DNA of 31,622 nucleotides from Ichthyosporea sp. XGB-2017a. Its lineage: Eukaryota; Opisthokonta; Ichthyosporea. The notes under the pieces are model-generated. The model was not told where the DNA came from. It saw nothing but the letters and a program-made list of their open reading frames with translations, and did no database searches. This document shows, piece after piece, positions 1-8,407 of the stretch. Made by a program: the position numbers and the translations under genes. Location: assembly GCA_002811675.1 (NCBI GenBank), contig PDIM01010329.1:74483-106104 (forward strand). The letters run 5' to 3'. Within the stretch, counting starts at the first letter, position 1; each line of letters starts with the position of its first letter.

Positions 1-116
1 CATAATTTTTGCACTGCCAGGTAGCTTAACAATAGTCGTTTATGCATGCAAAAAATGAGAACGAATGGGTATTAAGAATATATGTAAATTAAATGAAAAC
101 TAAAACACCCAAAATC

Positions 117-137
117 TGTGTACATCTCATGTACACA
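117..137. repeat. Perfect dyad, copy 1 (arms TGTGTACAT / ATGTACACA)
   Basis: Nine-base arms TGTGTACAT and ATGTACACA flank a CTC centre, giving a perfect inverted repeat. The same element recurs at 204-224, and the identity extends two bases further (AA). It lies about 257 bp upstream of the peroxiredoxin-like start codon. Confidence 0.85.
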
Positions 138-203
138 AACTTCAACAGATTAGAAAAATAAAAAAATAAAAAAAATTTGTATGCACCGGCCATAGTTAAT
201 TTT

Positions 204-224
204 TGTGTACATCTCATGTACACA
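204..224. repeat. Perfect dyad, copy 2 (arms TGTGTACAT / ATGTACACA)
   Basis: Second identical copy of the dyad at 117-137, start to start 87 bp apart and about 170 bp upstream of the peroxiredoxin-like ATG. Duplicated dyads in a promoter are typical of binding sites for dimeric transcription factors; that role is inferred. Confidence 0.85.
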
Positions 225-393
225 AATTGCCCAGGTTGGTGTTAATTAAAAAATCCTGTCAATTACAGTGCTCTACTTAGTGTGCAGGAGTGCTGTGCAG
301 AGAGGTGTGTGTCACAACTGGGATTTGTACAAAGACAGAAAGAAATCAATACAGTAAAATAAGCAAAACCAATTAGAGTTCAAGGGAGCGAAA

Positions 394-1056
394 ATGCCTG
401 GGTTCGAAGAAGAAGTCGCAAGTACTTGGGAAAGGTTGGAGGGAGCCGTCCCTCCTGAGATGATGGCTAATCTTAAAAAAGAGATGGAAAATGTGGCAAA
501 GCTTGATGTGTGTAAGCGAGTCCCTCAGATAGGCGGCAGTCTACCTGGATTTTCTCTTTCTTGTGTTAGCAATGATGGAAAGAATTTGTCTTTAGACGAA
601 GTTCTGAAAGAAAATGATTTTGCTTTTGTTACTTTCTACAGAGGAGGATGGTGCCCTTTCTGTAGTGTTGTTCTCAGGCAATTGCAGAAGAAAGCCCAAG
701 AGTTTAAAGATTTGAAGTGTGCAGTTGTTGCCATATGTCCCCAAAACGAAACTTCTGTCAAGCAGACTACAACTGATTTGGAATTGAAAGACATTTCTGT
801 GTGCTTGGATCCTGGTATGAAATATGCAGAAGAAGTAGGCGCAGTTTTTAATTTCAGTGAGACCTTGAAAAAAATATACCAAAACTTTAACATTGATCTT
901 GACGCCCACAATGATAATGCGGGTTGGAAACTCCCCATTGCTGCTGGTTGGGTTGTTGATCAAAACAAGAAAGTTAGATGGGCGCATACAGACGGAGATT
1001 GGTCAAAAAGAACAAATCCCACTGAAGTAATAGAAGCTTTAAAAGGAATGAAGTAA
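394..1056 (+). CDS. Peroxiredoxin-like (AhpC/TSA, redoxin fold) protein
   Basis: A 220-residue single-exon protein. The first ~45 residues look helical. A thioredoxin/redoxin fold follows, with the strand-turn FYRGGWCPFC at 81-90 placing Cys87 and Cys90 as a CxxC pair at the active site. Further along are ICPQNE (redoxin strand) and a C-terminal WVVDQNKKVRWAH strand typical of the family. This matches the bacterial peroxiredoxin-like AhpC/TSA proteins that carry a GGWCPxC motif, expected to reduce peroxides or act as thiol oxidoreductases. No targeting peptide is evident, so it is probably cytosolic. The start is the only ATG before the fold (context gcgaaaATG). The absence of introns and the bacterial-type family suggest ancient transfer from bacteria, which is inference. 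It converges on the membrane-protein gene downstream. Confidence 0.88.
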   Translation: MPGFEEEVASTWERLEGAVPPEMMANLKKEMENVAKLDVCKRVPQIGGSLPGFSLSCVSNDGKNLSLDEVLKENDFAFVTFYRGGWCPFCSVVLRQLQKKAQEFKDLKCAVVAICPQNETSVKQTTTDLELKDISVCLDPGMKYAEEVGAVFNFSETLKKIYQNFNIDLDAHNDNAGWKLPIAAGWVVDQNKKVRWAHTDGDWSKRTNPTEVIEALKGMK

Positions 1057-1383
1057 AGGTTCGTTGGCGAGAATAAGTTTATTACATACAACAGAATAAT
1101 ACAATAAAACCAAATATGGCAAAGTGAGAAGGAAATGACGGAAACCGTATGTTGTGTTTTGAATGAGAGTGAGGCTGTAGTCTTGAATGAACGATGAGAA
1201 AAAAAGAGTGTGATGGAAGGTTGAGAATGCCTCTGGCGTGCAAAAAACAATGCAAATTCATTAATGCAAGAACATACAAAGAAGGGGGGCGAAAAGAATG
1301 TATAAATAAGATAGATCTTCCATCAAGTTACACCAACAGAACATATTGGCATTGAAAAATCCGCATTTGAAAGCTTTTTTCCT
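1057..1383. other. Convergent intergenic, 3' ends
   Basis: Lies between the tails of the peroxiredoxin-like gene (+) and the membrane-protein gene (-). It contains an AATAAAA-type polyadenylation signal near 1102-1108 for the + gene. No gene is seen. Confidence 0.5.
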
Positions 1384-3033
1384 TTACACAGATCTTTTTC
1401 TAGGACTTTCGAAAGGAGCACAGTCAACAAATACATCTGTAGGAGCCACTTCCAGTGCCTCATTGCTAGATCTTGGCGTTGGCGTTCTGAGTGCTGCCAA
1501 ATTGATGCTGTTTAAATTTGAAGAAGACCCAGCCGTTTCGAATTCGGTGTCGGAACCTGTGCGCCTTCTGCGTGCTTTGGGCTTTGAGATACTTTCAGTT
1601 GACGAGGTTACGGGGGTTTGCGAAGTTCGGCGGATAGGAGCTCTTCCCAACACATCTGTATTGATGGGTTCATGGTTGGAAATATAGCCGTAAACTTGCA
1701 TCTCAACGGGGTTGCAGTTAAATTCATCAATGTTTACAGATCCAGGAGCTAAGGAAACAGACTTCGTCTTTTTGGAAAATGCAAATGACAATCGTCGCAA
1801 AAGTCCAGGTTTTTTCTTTCCTTTGCTACTGTCCCCCCCCGAGTTTGTCCTTTGAAATCCTCCGCTGTTGCTAGTTGTAGTATCTGCATTTTGTTGCACT
1901 TCGGCACTAGTTCCTTCACCGGTATTACCGTCTATGGTGACATTTGCCGACGCATTTGCTTTCTTCTCCATATCCTGCGATGGTCGCTTTGTCCTTGTCC
2001 TTTTCGATTTTGATCTTCGGGGGCTTGCAACAAGTTTCGTAAGGGTATCCATTCCTGCATGCAAACTTTCCAAGGCACCTTCCATAAATTTGGTTTTGTT
2101 TTCCAGTGCTTCGCTCTTAGTTTCGATTTTTTGGATCTTTAGCAAAGGAGTCCTTGTTTTTTCCCTCAAACGAAAGTAACTTACTAGACAGACTATACCA
2201 AACAGTACAAAAAGTACTCCATTTCTCAATCTGTAATATTCGGGCATAGGTTTACCAAAAAATTGGTCCACTTTGCTTTGCCATGAGTCGGCTGGCACGT
2301 AACTTCTAAGTTCAATCAAACATTGTCGCACCTCTGAAGCATCTTTCCATGGTATGGAACCAGCCTCGACTAGTGGAGCAATCTTATTTAGAGTGGCACT
2401 GACTGAACTCGCATTCCATGTCGATTTATCCTGAATTTCTTCACCCACCCGAGCTACAAAGCAGCCATACCCCACGCAATCGCCCTCTCGACATTCATAA
2501 CTTGTTCCACCGTTGCCCCGACCCTTTCGCTCGCAATCCTTGGGCATGGAAATCACAGAAACATATTGCTCTGCTTTTGGATAGTGTCGCGAGCTTTGTA
2601 CACGAAATTCGTAACTTTTGCCGGAAGTTAGATTTGGAATAATCATATAAACAAACCCAGTCAGACGACTGAGAGCAACCTGGGCTGCATAATCGAATCC
2701 CTCTACAGGTCGAAACTCCCGGCTGAGAGCAGAATTTTTAACATTTGATCCCGGGGGATTTGTTTCTCTGTAAAACATTTCATAATAAGCCCCAGTGGTA
2801 CTGTCGGTATGAAACGGAAACGATATATCGTTGATCGGTGATTGTATATCCAAAACCGCAATAACCTTTTCAGGATGTATCGGAAATATTGATGGTTGGT
2901 ATATAGAAACAGCATTTACACTTATGCTAGACATAAGTACAGCAAAAACAACGATGCCCAGTAGAAATATCCCCTTCATTCTCATACACGCAGGCAACAT
3001 GTCTTTTGGCCTTATCGGGAAGGTGGGGCTCAT
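1384..3033 (-). CDS. Unrecognised single-pass membrane protein with FN3-like ectodomain
   Basis: The reading frame extends to 3075, but its first codon there is TTG. The first ATG is at 3033 (549 residues). A second ATG at 2979 would begin directly with a clean signal peptide (MKGIFLLGIVVFAVLMSS...VNA) and may be the true start. An ectodomain of about 230 residues follows; a stretch ending SGKSYEFRVQSS resembles the end of a fibronectin type III domain. Next come a cysteine cluster (CERKGRG, YECREGDC, GYGC) and a transmembrane segment (NGVLFVLFGIVCLVSYF). The cytoplasmic tail has a short coiled-coil-like stretch, then a basic and Ser/Thr-rich region of about 200 residues. I do not recognise the family. 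A type I cell-surface or endomembrane protein with a phosphorylatable tail is the most the sequence supports. No intron is visible. Confidence 0.75.
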   Translation of the reverse strand: MSPTFPIRPKDMLPACMRMKGIFLLGIVVFAVLMSSISVNAVSIYQPSIFPIHPEKVIAVLDIQSPINDISFPFHTDSTTGAYYEMFYRETNPPGSNVKNSALSREFRPVEGFDYAAQVALSRLTGFVYMIIPNLTSGKSYEFRVQSSRHYPKAEQYVSVISMPKDCERKGRGNGGTSYECREGDCVGYGCFVARVGEEIQDKSTWNASSVSATLNKIAPLVEAGSIPWKDASEVRQCLIELRSYVPADSWQSKVDQFFGKPMPEYYRLRNGVLFVLFGIVCLVSYFRLREKTRTPLLKIQKIETKSEALENKTKFMEGALESLHAGMDTLTKLVASPRRSKSKRTRTKRPSQDMEKKANASANVTIDGNTGEGTSAEVQQNADTTTSNSGGFQRTNSGGDSSKGKKKPGLLRRLSFAFSKKTKSVSLAPGSVNIDEFNCNPVEMQVYGYISNHEPINTDVLGRAPIRRTSQTPVTSSTESISKPKARRRRTGSDTEFETAGSSSNLNSINLAALRTPTPRSSNEALEVAPTDVFVDCAPFESPRKRSV

Positions 3034-3486
3034 GATTTTCTTCTGTTCTTTTCGAATATAAATAGGACTAAACAAATATTATTTTATAGCCTTCCTGACT
3101 ATTTTCCTCACTTTCTGCCGAACTCCTTCTCCCTCCTTGTCTTGATGGCGTATACTTTTGTGCGTACTTGCTGGTCAAATAAACAATAAACATTCAAATA
3201 ATGCTTAATAAAAAAGGTATCTCTATAGCTCAATCCACTTCTGGCTTTTCTGCTATATTTTATCCTCCTCTTCTCTCCCTTTGCTTCACTTTGCTCCTTG
3301 TCTCAACAACAGAATACTCGTCCATGCATCCACACAACTTCAAATCCACAAATCTCCTCAAGTACACTATATATATGTCAGAAGCTGCAATAAATAAAAA
3401 GCGAGTAGGAGTCTTCTAGTCATGAATCATAATCTATTTATAACCCACTTTAGCTACCCCCCTCCCTCCCCTAAAACACCCGCACA
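3034..3486. other. Intergenic, divergent promoter region
   Basis: Separates the membrane-protein gene (-) from the uncertain small locus (+). It has TATAAATA at 3056-3063, a pyrimidine-rich stretch near 3240-3310 and a C-rich run (3458-3475) just before an ATG. No convincing gene is seen inside. Confidence 0.45.
3435..3443 (+). promoter_or_regulatory. TATA-like box before small locus at 3487
   Basis: TATTTATAA lies 44 nt upstream of the ATG at 3487, followed by a pyrimidine/C-rich stretch. The spacing would suit a core promoter for the candidate gene; this is inference from position only. Confidence 0.35.
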
Positions 3487-4104
3487 ATGAGCTGGGACTA
3501 CCCGAGCCCCGACCTGCAGAAGCCATCCGTGCGACCGTGCCTGAATCATTTGACCTTTGTACTGTAATTATTATTTGATTCAGTATAATTTCATAATTTC
3601 AGAATTTCCACTTTTTCCAAATAATTTCCACTTTTTCTTTTTGTGGGCTGTATTGTGGGCAGATTACCCATCCAGAATGGAAATTATTGCAGCAGAAGTG
3701 TTCAACCAGGGAACGTTCAATGCGCGCCAAGTATTTCCAACTCTGTGTTGTCATCCCTCTGTCAAAGACCAAGGGAGAAATTGGACGCCTTAAGAACCGT
3801 ACTCGGAAACAGTTGATGGATGATGCTGTTGCCTGGCAGCATTGTTGCTGCATTACCTCTGCACCGGTACTGTTTACCTTGTTTCTTTCGGGCAATGTTC
3901 ACAGTTTTCAGGGAACAGGTAATGGAAACCCTGATGGTCATACAACAGCCTTGGGATAATATTAACGTTTAGAGAGCTTCATGGCAACTATTATTGTTTC
4001 CATAGACACCGTTTACACAAAAGGAAGTCTGCGAAGACCTTTTTCACATGACATACGTTCAAACACCTCAGGAGTACACGAAATATGACAACGAAGAGTC
4101 ATAA
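3487..4104 (+). CDS. Uncertain small multi-exon gene (splicing unresolved)
   Basis: A GC-rich opening exon starts at ATG 3487 (MSWDYPSPDLQKPSVRPC...) and can end at a GT at 3559. An acceptor at 3662 (gtgggcag) gives a 104-nt intron, typical for this window, and an in-phase frame open to 3959. A second intron-like segment, 3919-4005 (87 nt, GTAATG...TTTCCATAG), would join a last exon 4006-4104. In one frame that exon reads TPFTQKEVCEDLFHMTYVQT and ends with TAA, but this frame does not match the phase of the preceding exon as I drew it. All three frames between 3690 and 3790 are open and none is recognised. The locus may be a real gene with a different exon chain, or non-coding RNA. Coordinates are the outer limits of the signals. 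Confidence 0.28.
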
Positions 4105-4262
4105 GCTAATGGCAAGGCCACTAGTTCATTTTTGAGGGAGGTGTGTTTCTTTCCAATTCGAAGGACAGCCGTCGGAGCCATATTTTTGCACTCTTCTACG
4201 CTCAAGTCATATTTATGTTTTATTATTCCATAATTAGGCCCCAGTGGCCCAGTGGAACACAT
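4068..4262 (-). CDS. Small ORF overlapping the MCM8 stop codon (TAATG)
   Basis: A 64-codon frame whose ATG (4262-4260) shares bases with the MCM8 stop codon TAA (4264-4262). It encodes MCSTGPLGPNYGIIKHKYDL... and ends FVYS. It probably lies in the MCM8 3' untranslated region, and a frame of this length can occur by chance. No family is recognised and I see no separate promoter. Confidence 0.15.
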   Translation of the reverse strand: MCSTGPLGPNYGIIKHKYDLSVEECKNMAPTAVLRIGKKHTSLKNELVALPLAYDSSLSYFVYS

Positions 4263-6577
4263 TAGAATTCACTTGTTTGCAATTTATATACTCTGGCACC
4301 CTTTTTTAAAAGATAGCCTTGGTCATTAAGGCTCGCTATAAACTCTTCGAAACCGTTCGTATTCATTCCAGCCTCGGATGCTATACGCTTCATTTGGTCA
4401 ACAGAGAAAAGGCTACTACAAGCTTGTGCAGCTACTCTACCTAGTAGACTAATAAATTGCTTATTTTTCTTTTTTTTGCTAGTCCCACTTCCATTCTGTG
4501 AGCGGGTGAAGTCAATATTTCCGCATTCATCACTAAATGAGTCATACAAGCTACATTTCATAATCTCAACAACATCTACGGCATCTTGTTCAGTAACAAA
4601 GTCTCTTAATTCAATTCGAGCACGACTTTCGGCAATTCGAATCAATGACTCGAGCTGACGAGTCGTTATAGGAGTGCTATCGGCGCTCATATGAGACTCC
4701 CTCAGTTTCATGTAAAAATTCTGTAACACATTGATGGCCTCAGGAGAAAGAACAGGGTTAACATACGCTCTAGCATAGGAAATGTACTTTCTCAAAAGCA
4801 GAGATGGGATGGGGTGAATTTCTGTTGCACTGGTAAGCTTGAGTCTTTGAGAAAGAGTTTGCTGTTCCAGTTGGGTGTTAGAATGGCAATAAGCTGCTGA
4901 CCCAAACCCATTGGACGATTTCTGACCTGTAAGGGAATGCAATGTCATAATGTGCTCAGAGAGAAGCCTATCTTTTTCTTCATCAGGGCGGTCTAGGAGT
5001 ATAAATACCAAATCAAAACGGGAAAGAAGAGCGGGGGCCATTCGCAAGTTTTCGCTTATGGTCTTTGATTTATCATAGTGCCCCCCCACGGGGTTGGCCG
5101 CTGCAATGATAGACGTTCTTGCTGGTAAACTGCAGCATATACCAGCCTTGGCAATACTGATCGACTGCTGTTCCATTGCTTCCAAAAGTGACTGATGCTC
5201 GCTGCCCATTTTGTCAAACTCGTCTATGCAGCATACACCTCTATCAGCAAGAACAAGCGCCCCTGCCTCAAGCGCGTAGTCTCCACTTCCTTGCTCTTTC
5301 ACTAGTGTTACTGTTAGTCCAGAAGACGTAGTAGTGTTGCCACAAACATATACCCCCCGGGGAGCTACATTTGCCACCGCGTGCAGAAGCTGACTTTTAC
5401 CAAGCCCAGGATCCCCAACAACAATGATATGGGGATCGGGCCTCAGGCTTAAGTTACCTTTGTTACTGTTTTGGACTTTGCTCCCCCCAAACATACCCAA
5501 GCACAGACCCGCTTTCACTAGTTCATGCCCGTATATAGAGGGACACAAAGAATTGACGATATATTTAAAAAGGTTTGGCTTTGCCTGAATGGAAGAAATG
5601 CAGTCAAGGTCAGCCTGCGTAAACTCAGCGTCGTCATTGCCAGCGGACGCATCGGATGAGCTATTTTTGTTATGCACATAGTTTGCTTCAATGGATATTA
5701 AAAACATAGTTTTGACCCCGCGAGCTCTCCCTCCTCCATCAGAAGTTGTAGCTTTAACTATCCCTGTAACGGTCACTATATCACCAGGAACGCATGCATC
5801 AACCAAGTCACCTGTAAGATCAACTTCAATCGTGCGAGGTATTCTTCCTGAATCCCTATCGTCATCTTGCAAAATTTCCTGTAGTTTAATTTTCTGCCAG
5901 TCAATAGTCTTCGTTTCTTCTGAAGTCGTTTGAAGTTTGAAAATTTTTGACTTGCACTCCCCTGAAGAGCAACTCGTCGGCTGACTGTATTTACCCTCGC
6001 TAACTCGAACCAATTGTTCAGAATTACACCTAGGGCAAATGAAACTAAGCTGCGTTGCAAAAGGCTTCACATTACCAACACGTGCTACAGTGCCTTGAAT
6101 GGAAACAAGCTTCGATATGTAGCTAGCTTTTAAGTTCTTTATAGCAACAATGGGTTCAAATCCCACAATACGCGGAGTGATCTTCTGCGGGCGTCGTGAG
6201 CCATCATTTGCCTCTTGCCTATGCTTGTGAGTTTGATGGTAAATTGCCAAACCAATACATGCCAATTCCAAAGTGGGATTTATGTGTATATCTTCCATTA
6301 CGGAAGGTATAAGCTCTTCCACAAAAGTCTTCAGAAACTCAACTTCCACATTCCATGAGGTTATATTCAATAGCTCCTGTTTGACTTCATTTACATCTTC
6401 ATCACAAAGATGATCAAACACTTTCAAGTAAGCATTGATTCTAGGAAGCTCTGAAAATTCGGGTGTATATGGATCTTTCGGAAAATAGAGATCCCAGCCC
6501 ATGTAAGGATTTGAAACTACAGCAGATCTCGCATTTCCCCTTCCTCCTCTGCCCCTTCCACTATTACGATTAGGCAT
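4262..6577 (-). CDS. MCM8: DNA helicase MCM8
   Basis: A 771-residue single-exon protein. The N-terminus is Gly/Arg-rich, followed by GWDLYFPKD. The MCM OB domain has a zinc-binding set Cys181, Cys184, Cys203 and Cys208. The AAA+ core carries Walker A GDPGLGKS (388-395), the MCM8-specific stretch APRGVYVCGNTTTSSGLTVT, Walker B with IDEFDKM (451-457) and the arginine finger SRFD (519-522). The C-terminal winged helix ends GSLNDQGYLLKKG, nearly as in animal MCM8. The GDPGLGKS motif separates MCM8 from MCM2-7, and length fits the family (human about 840). MCM8 pairs with MCM9 in homologous recombination and crosslink repair in the nucleus. It is divergent from the MTA1-like gene, with an E2F-type site between them. 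Confidence 0.97.
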   Translation of the reverse strand: MPNRNSGRGRGGRGNARSAVVSNPYMGWDLYFPKDPYTPEFSELPRINAYLKVFDHLCDEDVNEVKQELLNITSWNVEVEFLKTFVEELIPSVMEDIHINPTLELACIGLAIYHQTHKHRQEANDGSRRPQKITPRIVGFEPIVAIKNLKASYISKLVSIQGTVARVGNVKPFATQLSFICPRCNSEQLVRVSEGKYSQPTSCSSGECKSKIFKLQTTSEETKTIDWQKIKLQEILQDDDRDSGRIPRTIEVDLTGDLVDACVPGDIVTVTGIVKATTSDGGGRARGVKTMFLISIEANYVHNKNSSSDASAGNDDAEFTQADLDCISSIQAKPNLFKYIVNSLCPSIYGHELVKAGLCLGMFGGSKVQNSNKGNLSLRPDPHIIVVGDPGLGKSQLLHAVANVAPRGVYVCGNTTTSSGLTVTLVKEQGSGDYALEAGALVLADRGVCCIDEFDKMGSEHQSLLEAMEQQSISIAKAGICCSLPARTSIIAAANPVGGHYDKSKTISENLRMAPALLSRFDLVFILLDRPDEEKDRLLSEHIMTLHSLTGQKSSNGFGSAAYCHSNTQLEQQTLSQRLKLTSATEIHPIPSLLLRKYISYARAYVNPVLSPEAINVLQNFYMKLRESHMSADSTPITTRQLESLIRIAESRARIELRDFVTEQDAVDVVEIMKCSLYDSFSDECGNIDFTRSQNGSGTSKKKKNKQFISLLGRVAAQACSSLFSVDQMKRIASEAGMNTNGFEEFIASLNDQGYLLKKGARVYKLQTSEF

Positions 6578-7027
6578 TGTGTGCTAGACTACATACCACT
6601 CCTGTTCTCCCACAGCATGGGCATGCCTAACATATCGCCTGGATCAGATATCTTTCCCCCAAACAGGATCCCTTGGCGAGCACCACTCCAGGACCTCCTT
6701 CACAAAGAAAACAAGGACTGGGGAAGAAGGCCAGCCTGGAACCAACCAACCAGCGGGGAAACAATCATTTTTCCCGCCAAAAAAGTTTTTTCTTTTTTTT
6801 TTGAGAAAGTTTTTTCTTTTTTCGTCCGAATTTTTTCTGCTGTTGGGAAGTTCAAATTTTTGTTGTTTTGGTGTATTTTTTTTTTTCAATATTTGTAAAT
6901 TTTTGATGTCTTGATTTTCTTTTGGTTGTGGTCTTGCGACTTGAAATTCCAATCCAAGACTTTCGTGAAGTTCTTAGAAACTGGATTACCAATACGAAGA
7001 AGAGGGAAGAGGTCAGTCACAAACAAC
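6578..7027. other. Bidirectional promoter region, MCM8 / MTA1-like
   Basis: This 450-bp stretch separates two divergent starts. It contains a perfect E2F-type site (listed), then long T-rich tracts (6784-6905) including two near-identical copies of an AGTTTTTTCTTTTTT unit. Both genes probably draw on it. No coding sequence is convincing. Confidence 0.6.
6770..6778. promoter_or_regulatory. E2F/DP-type site TTTCCCGCC
   Basis: The sequence TTTTTCCCGCCAAAA contains a perfect match to the E2F consensus TTTSSCGC. It lies 192 bp from the MCM8 start and 258 bp from the MTA1-like start. E2F sites of this form drive S-phase expression of MCM genes in animals, plants and algae; use here is inferred. 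Confidence 0.55.
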
Positions 7028-8285
7028 ATGGTGGCTCCAGAACCAGTGGACGCGAAAGTGTCCAGCTCCGTGACAGGTGGGTAGTTTTACTGAAGATTAT
7101 GATTAGGAAGAGAAGAAAAGAATAGTTGTGCTGAATGATTCTTTATCCTGTTTTCTGCTTTTGTCGATCCTTTGATATCATACCGAATCCTCTGCTTAGA
7201 GCTAAAGGCTATGAGTTTTGACGAACTGAACCGCAGAGGAAAGGAACTTCGGGAAAAGATTGCAAAGGTTTGTGTTTTTTGTTTCTTTTTGTTTTCCCGC
7301 TTTATATTTTTATGAAAGAAATAGCTACTTATGCTCGCTTATACCTTTCTTTAGTTGGAAATTGAAGTGAAGGATCTCCAACTTACTACGAAAGATGATA
7401 CCGAAGAAGATGAAACGTGGGAGCAGTTTGAACCACCAAAGTGGTGTGTTCCCATTAGAGCAAATGTCCTTAGCTTTGATTTCAATGCACTTGCTCAAGA
7501 GGAGCAGTTTGATGTGATTATGATGGATCCACCTTGGCAATTGGCTGGCCAAGCACCAACGAGAGGAGTAAGTACGATTTAGGGAATGTATTCGTCCACA
7601 ACTTAAATCATCTAACGACGTGCATATTGTTTTTTTGCATTTTCAATAGGTGGCGCTTGGATATCACCAACTGCCGGACAATGCCATTCAAGATATGCCG
7701 GTTGAAAAACTCTCCAAAGGAGGCTTTATCCTTATTTGGGTGATCAACAATAGAATGCAAATTGGTGTGAATATGATGAAGAAATGGGGTTACGAGTAAG
7801 TGGATTTGAGCTGTGTGTTTGCTTCACTGATCGCATTGTGTAGCAACATGTCTAACAAGATTGCACGTGTGCCTAAACATATTTAATATTTATTGTAGGC
7901 TCGTCGACACTGTTGACTGGATTAAAATGACTGTGAACAGACGCCTAGCAAAGTGTCATGGGTTTTACCTTCAGCATGCAAAGGAGACGTGTTTGGTTGG
8001 CAGAAAGGTAAGTTGTCGTTACTTTCAGAAATAGCTTTGTGCACCCTTTCTTTAGCTTCAAATACTTAATTTTGATAATCTTCGAATCAGGGCCCTGATT
8101 TGCCAGGATGGAGAAAGGGAATTGGCTCCGATATTATATATTCCGAGAGGCGAGGCCAAAGTCAGAAGCCGACTGAAATTTACGAACTTTGTGAACAACT
8201 TGTGCCTAATGGAAAATATCTGGAGATTTTTGGTAGGAGGAACAACTTGCGAGATTATTGGGTCACTATTGGCAACGAATTATAA
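7028..8285 (+). CDS. MT-A70 family adenine methyltransferase, MTA1-like (DNA 6mA type)
   Basis: Six exons join in phase: 7028-7076, 7200-7267, 7355-7567, 7650-7795, 7899-8007, 8091-8285, giving 259 residues. The first exon was found from an ATG in good context (aacaacATGG), a GTGGGT donor and an acceptor at 7199. A short helical leader precedes the catalytic domain: FDVIMMDPPWQ with DPPW at 97-100, then GGFILIWVIN, HGFYLQHAKETCLVGRKG, the SERRGQSQKP motif (214-222), and GKYLEIFGRRNNLRDYW with the terminal NEL. The short length, DPPWQL and the RRGQSQKP/IGNEL ending resemble the ciliate MTA1 branch, which methylates adenine in DNA at ApT, rather than METTL3, METTL14 or METTL4. In ciliates MTA1 works with MTA9 and two DNA-binding partners, none seen here. 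The intact DPPW suggests an active subunit. Confidence 0.9.
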
Positions 8286-8407
8286 AACAATAAAGGTAGA
8301 AGAGACTTTGTATATCAGCAACATTGGCCTCGCCCTGCTCTGAAATATAAATGCAAATTTTAATTCAATAAATCCACTGTAATTTGGCACTATTCGTCAT
8401 ACAGCTT

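Larger units (their letters stand above)
1..393. other. Intergenic, upstream of peroxiredoxin-like gene
   Basis: No convincing coding sequence is seen on either strand. The stretch is AT-rich and holds two identical copies of a short perfect dyad (listed separately). It presumably carries the promoter and 5' leader of the gene starting at 394; no clear TATA box was found. Confidence 0.5.

Noticed and set aside
6145-6170. GGGTTCAAATCCCAC resembles a tRNA T-arm / B-box
   Set aside because: It lies inside the MCM8 coding frame (encoding VGFEPI), and no acceptor stem, D-arm or anticodon arm fits around it.
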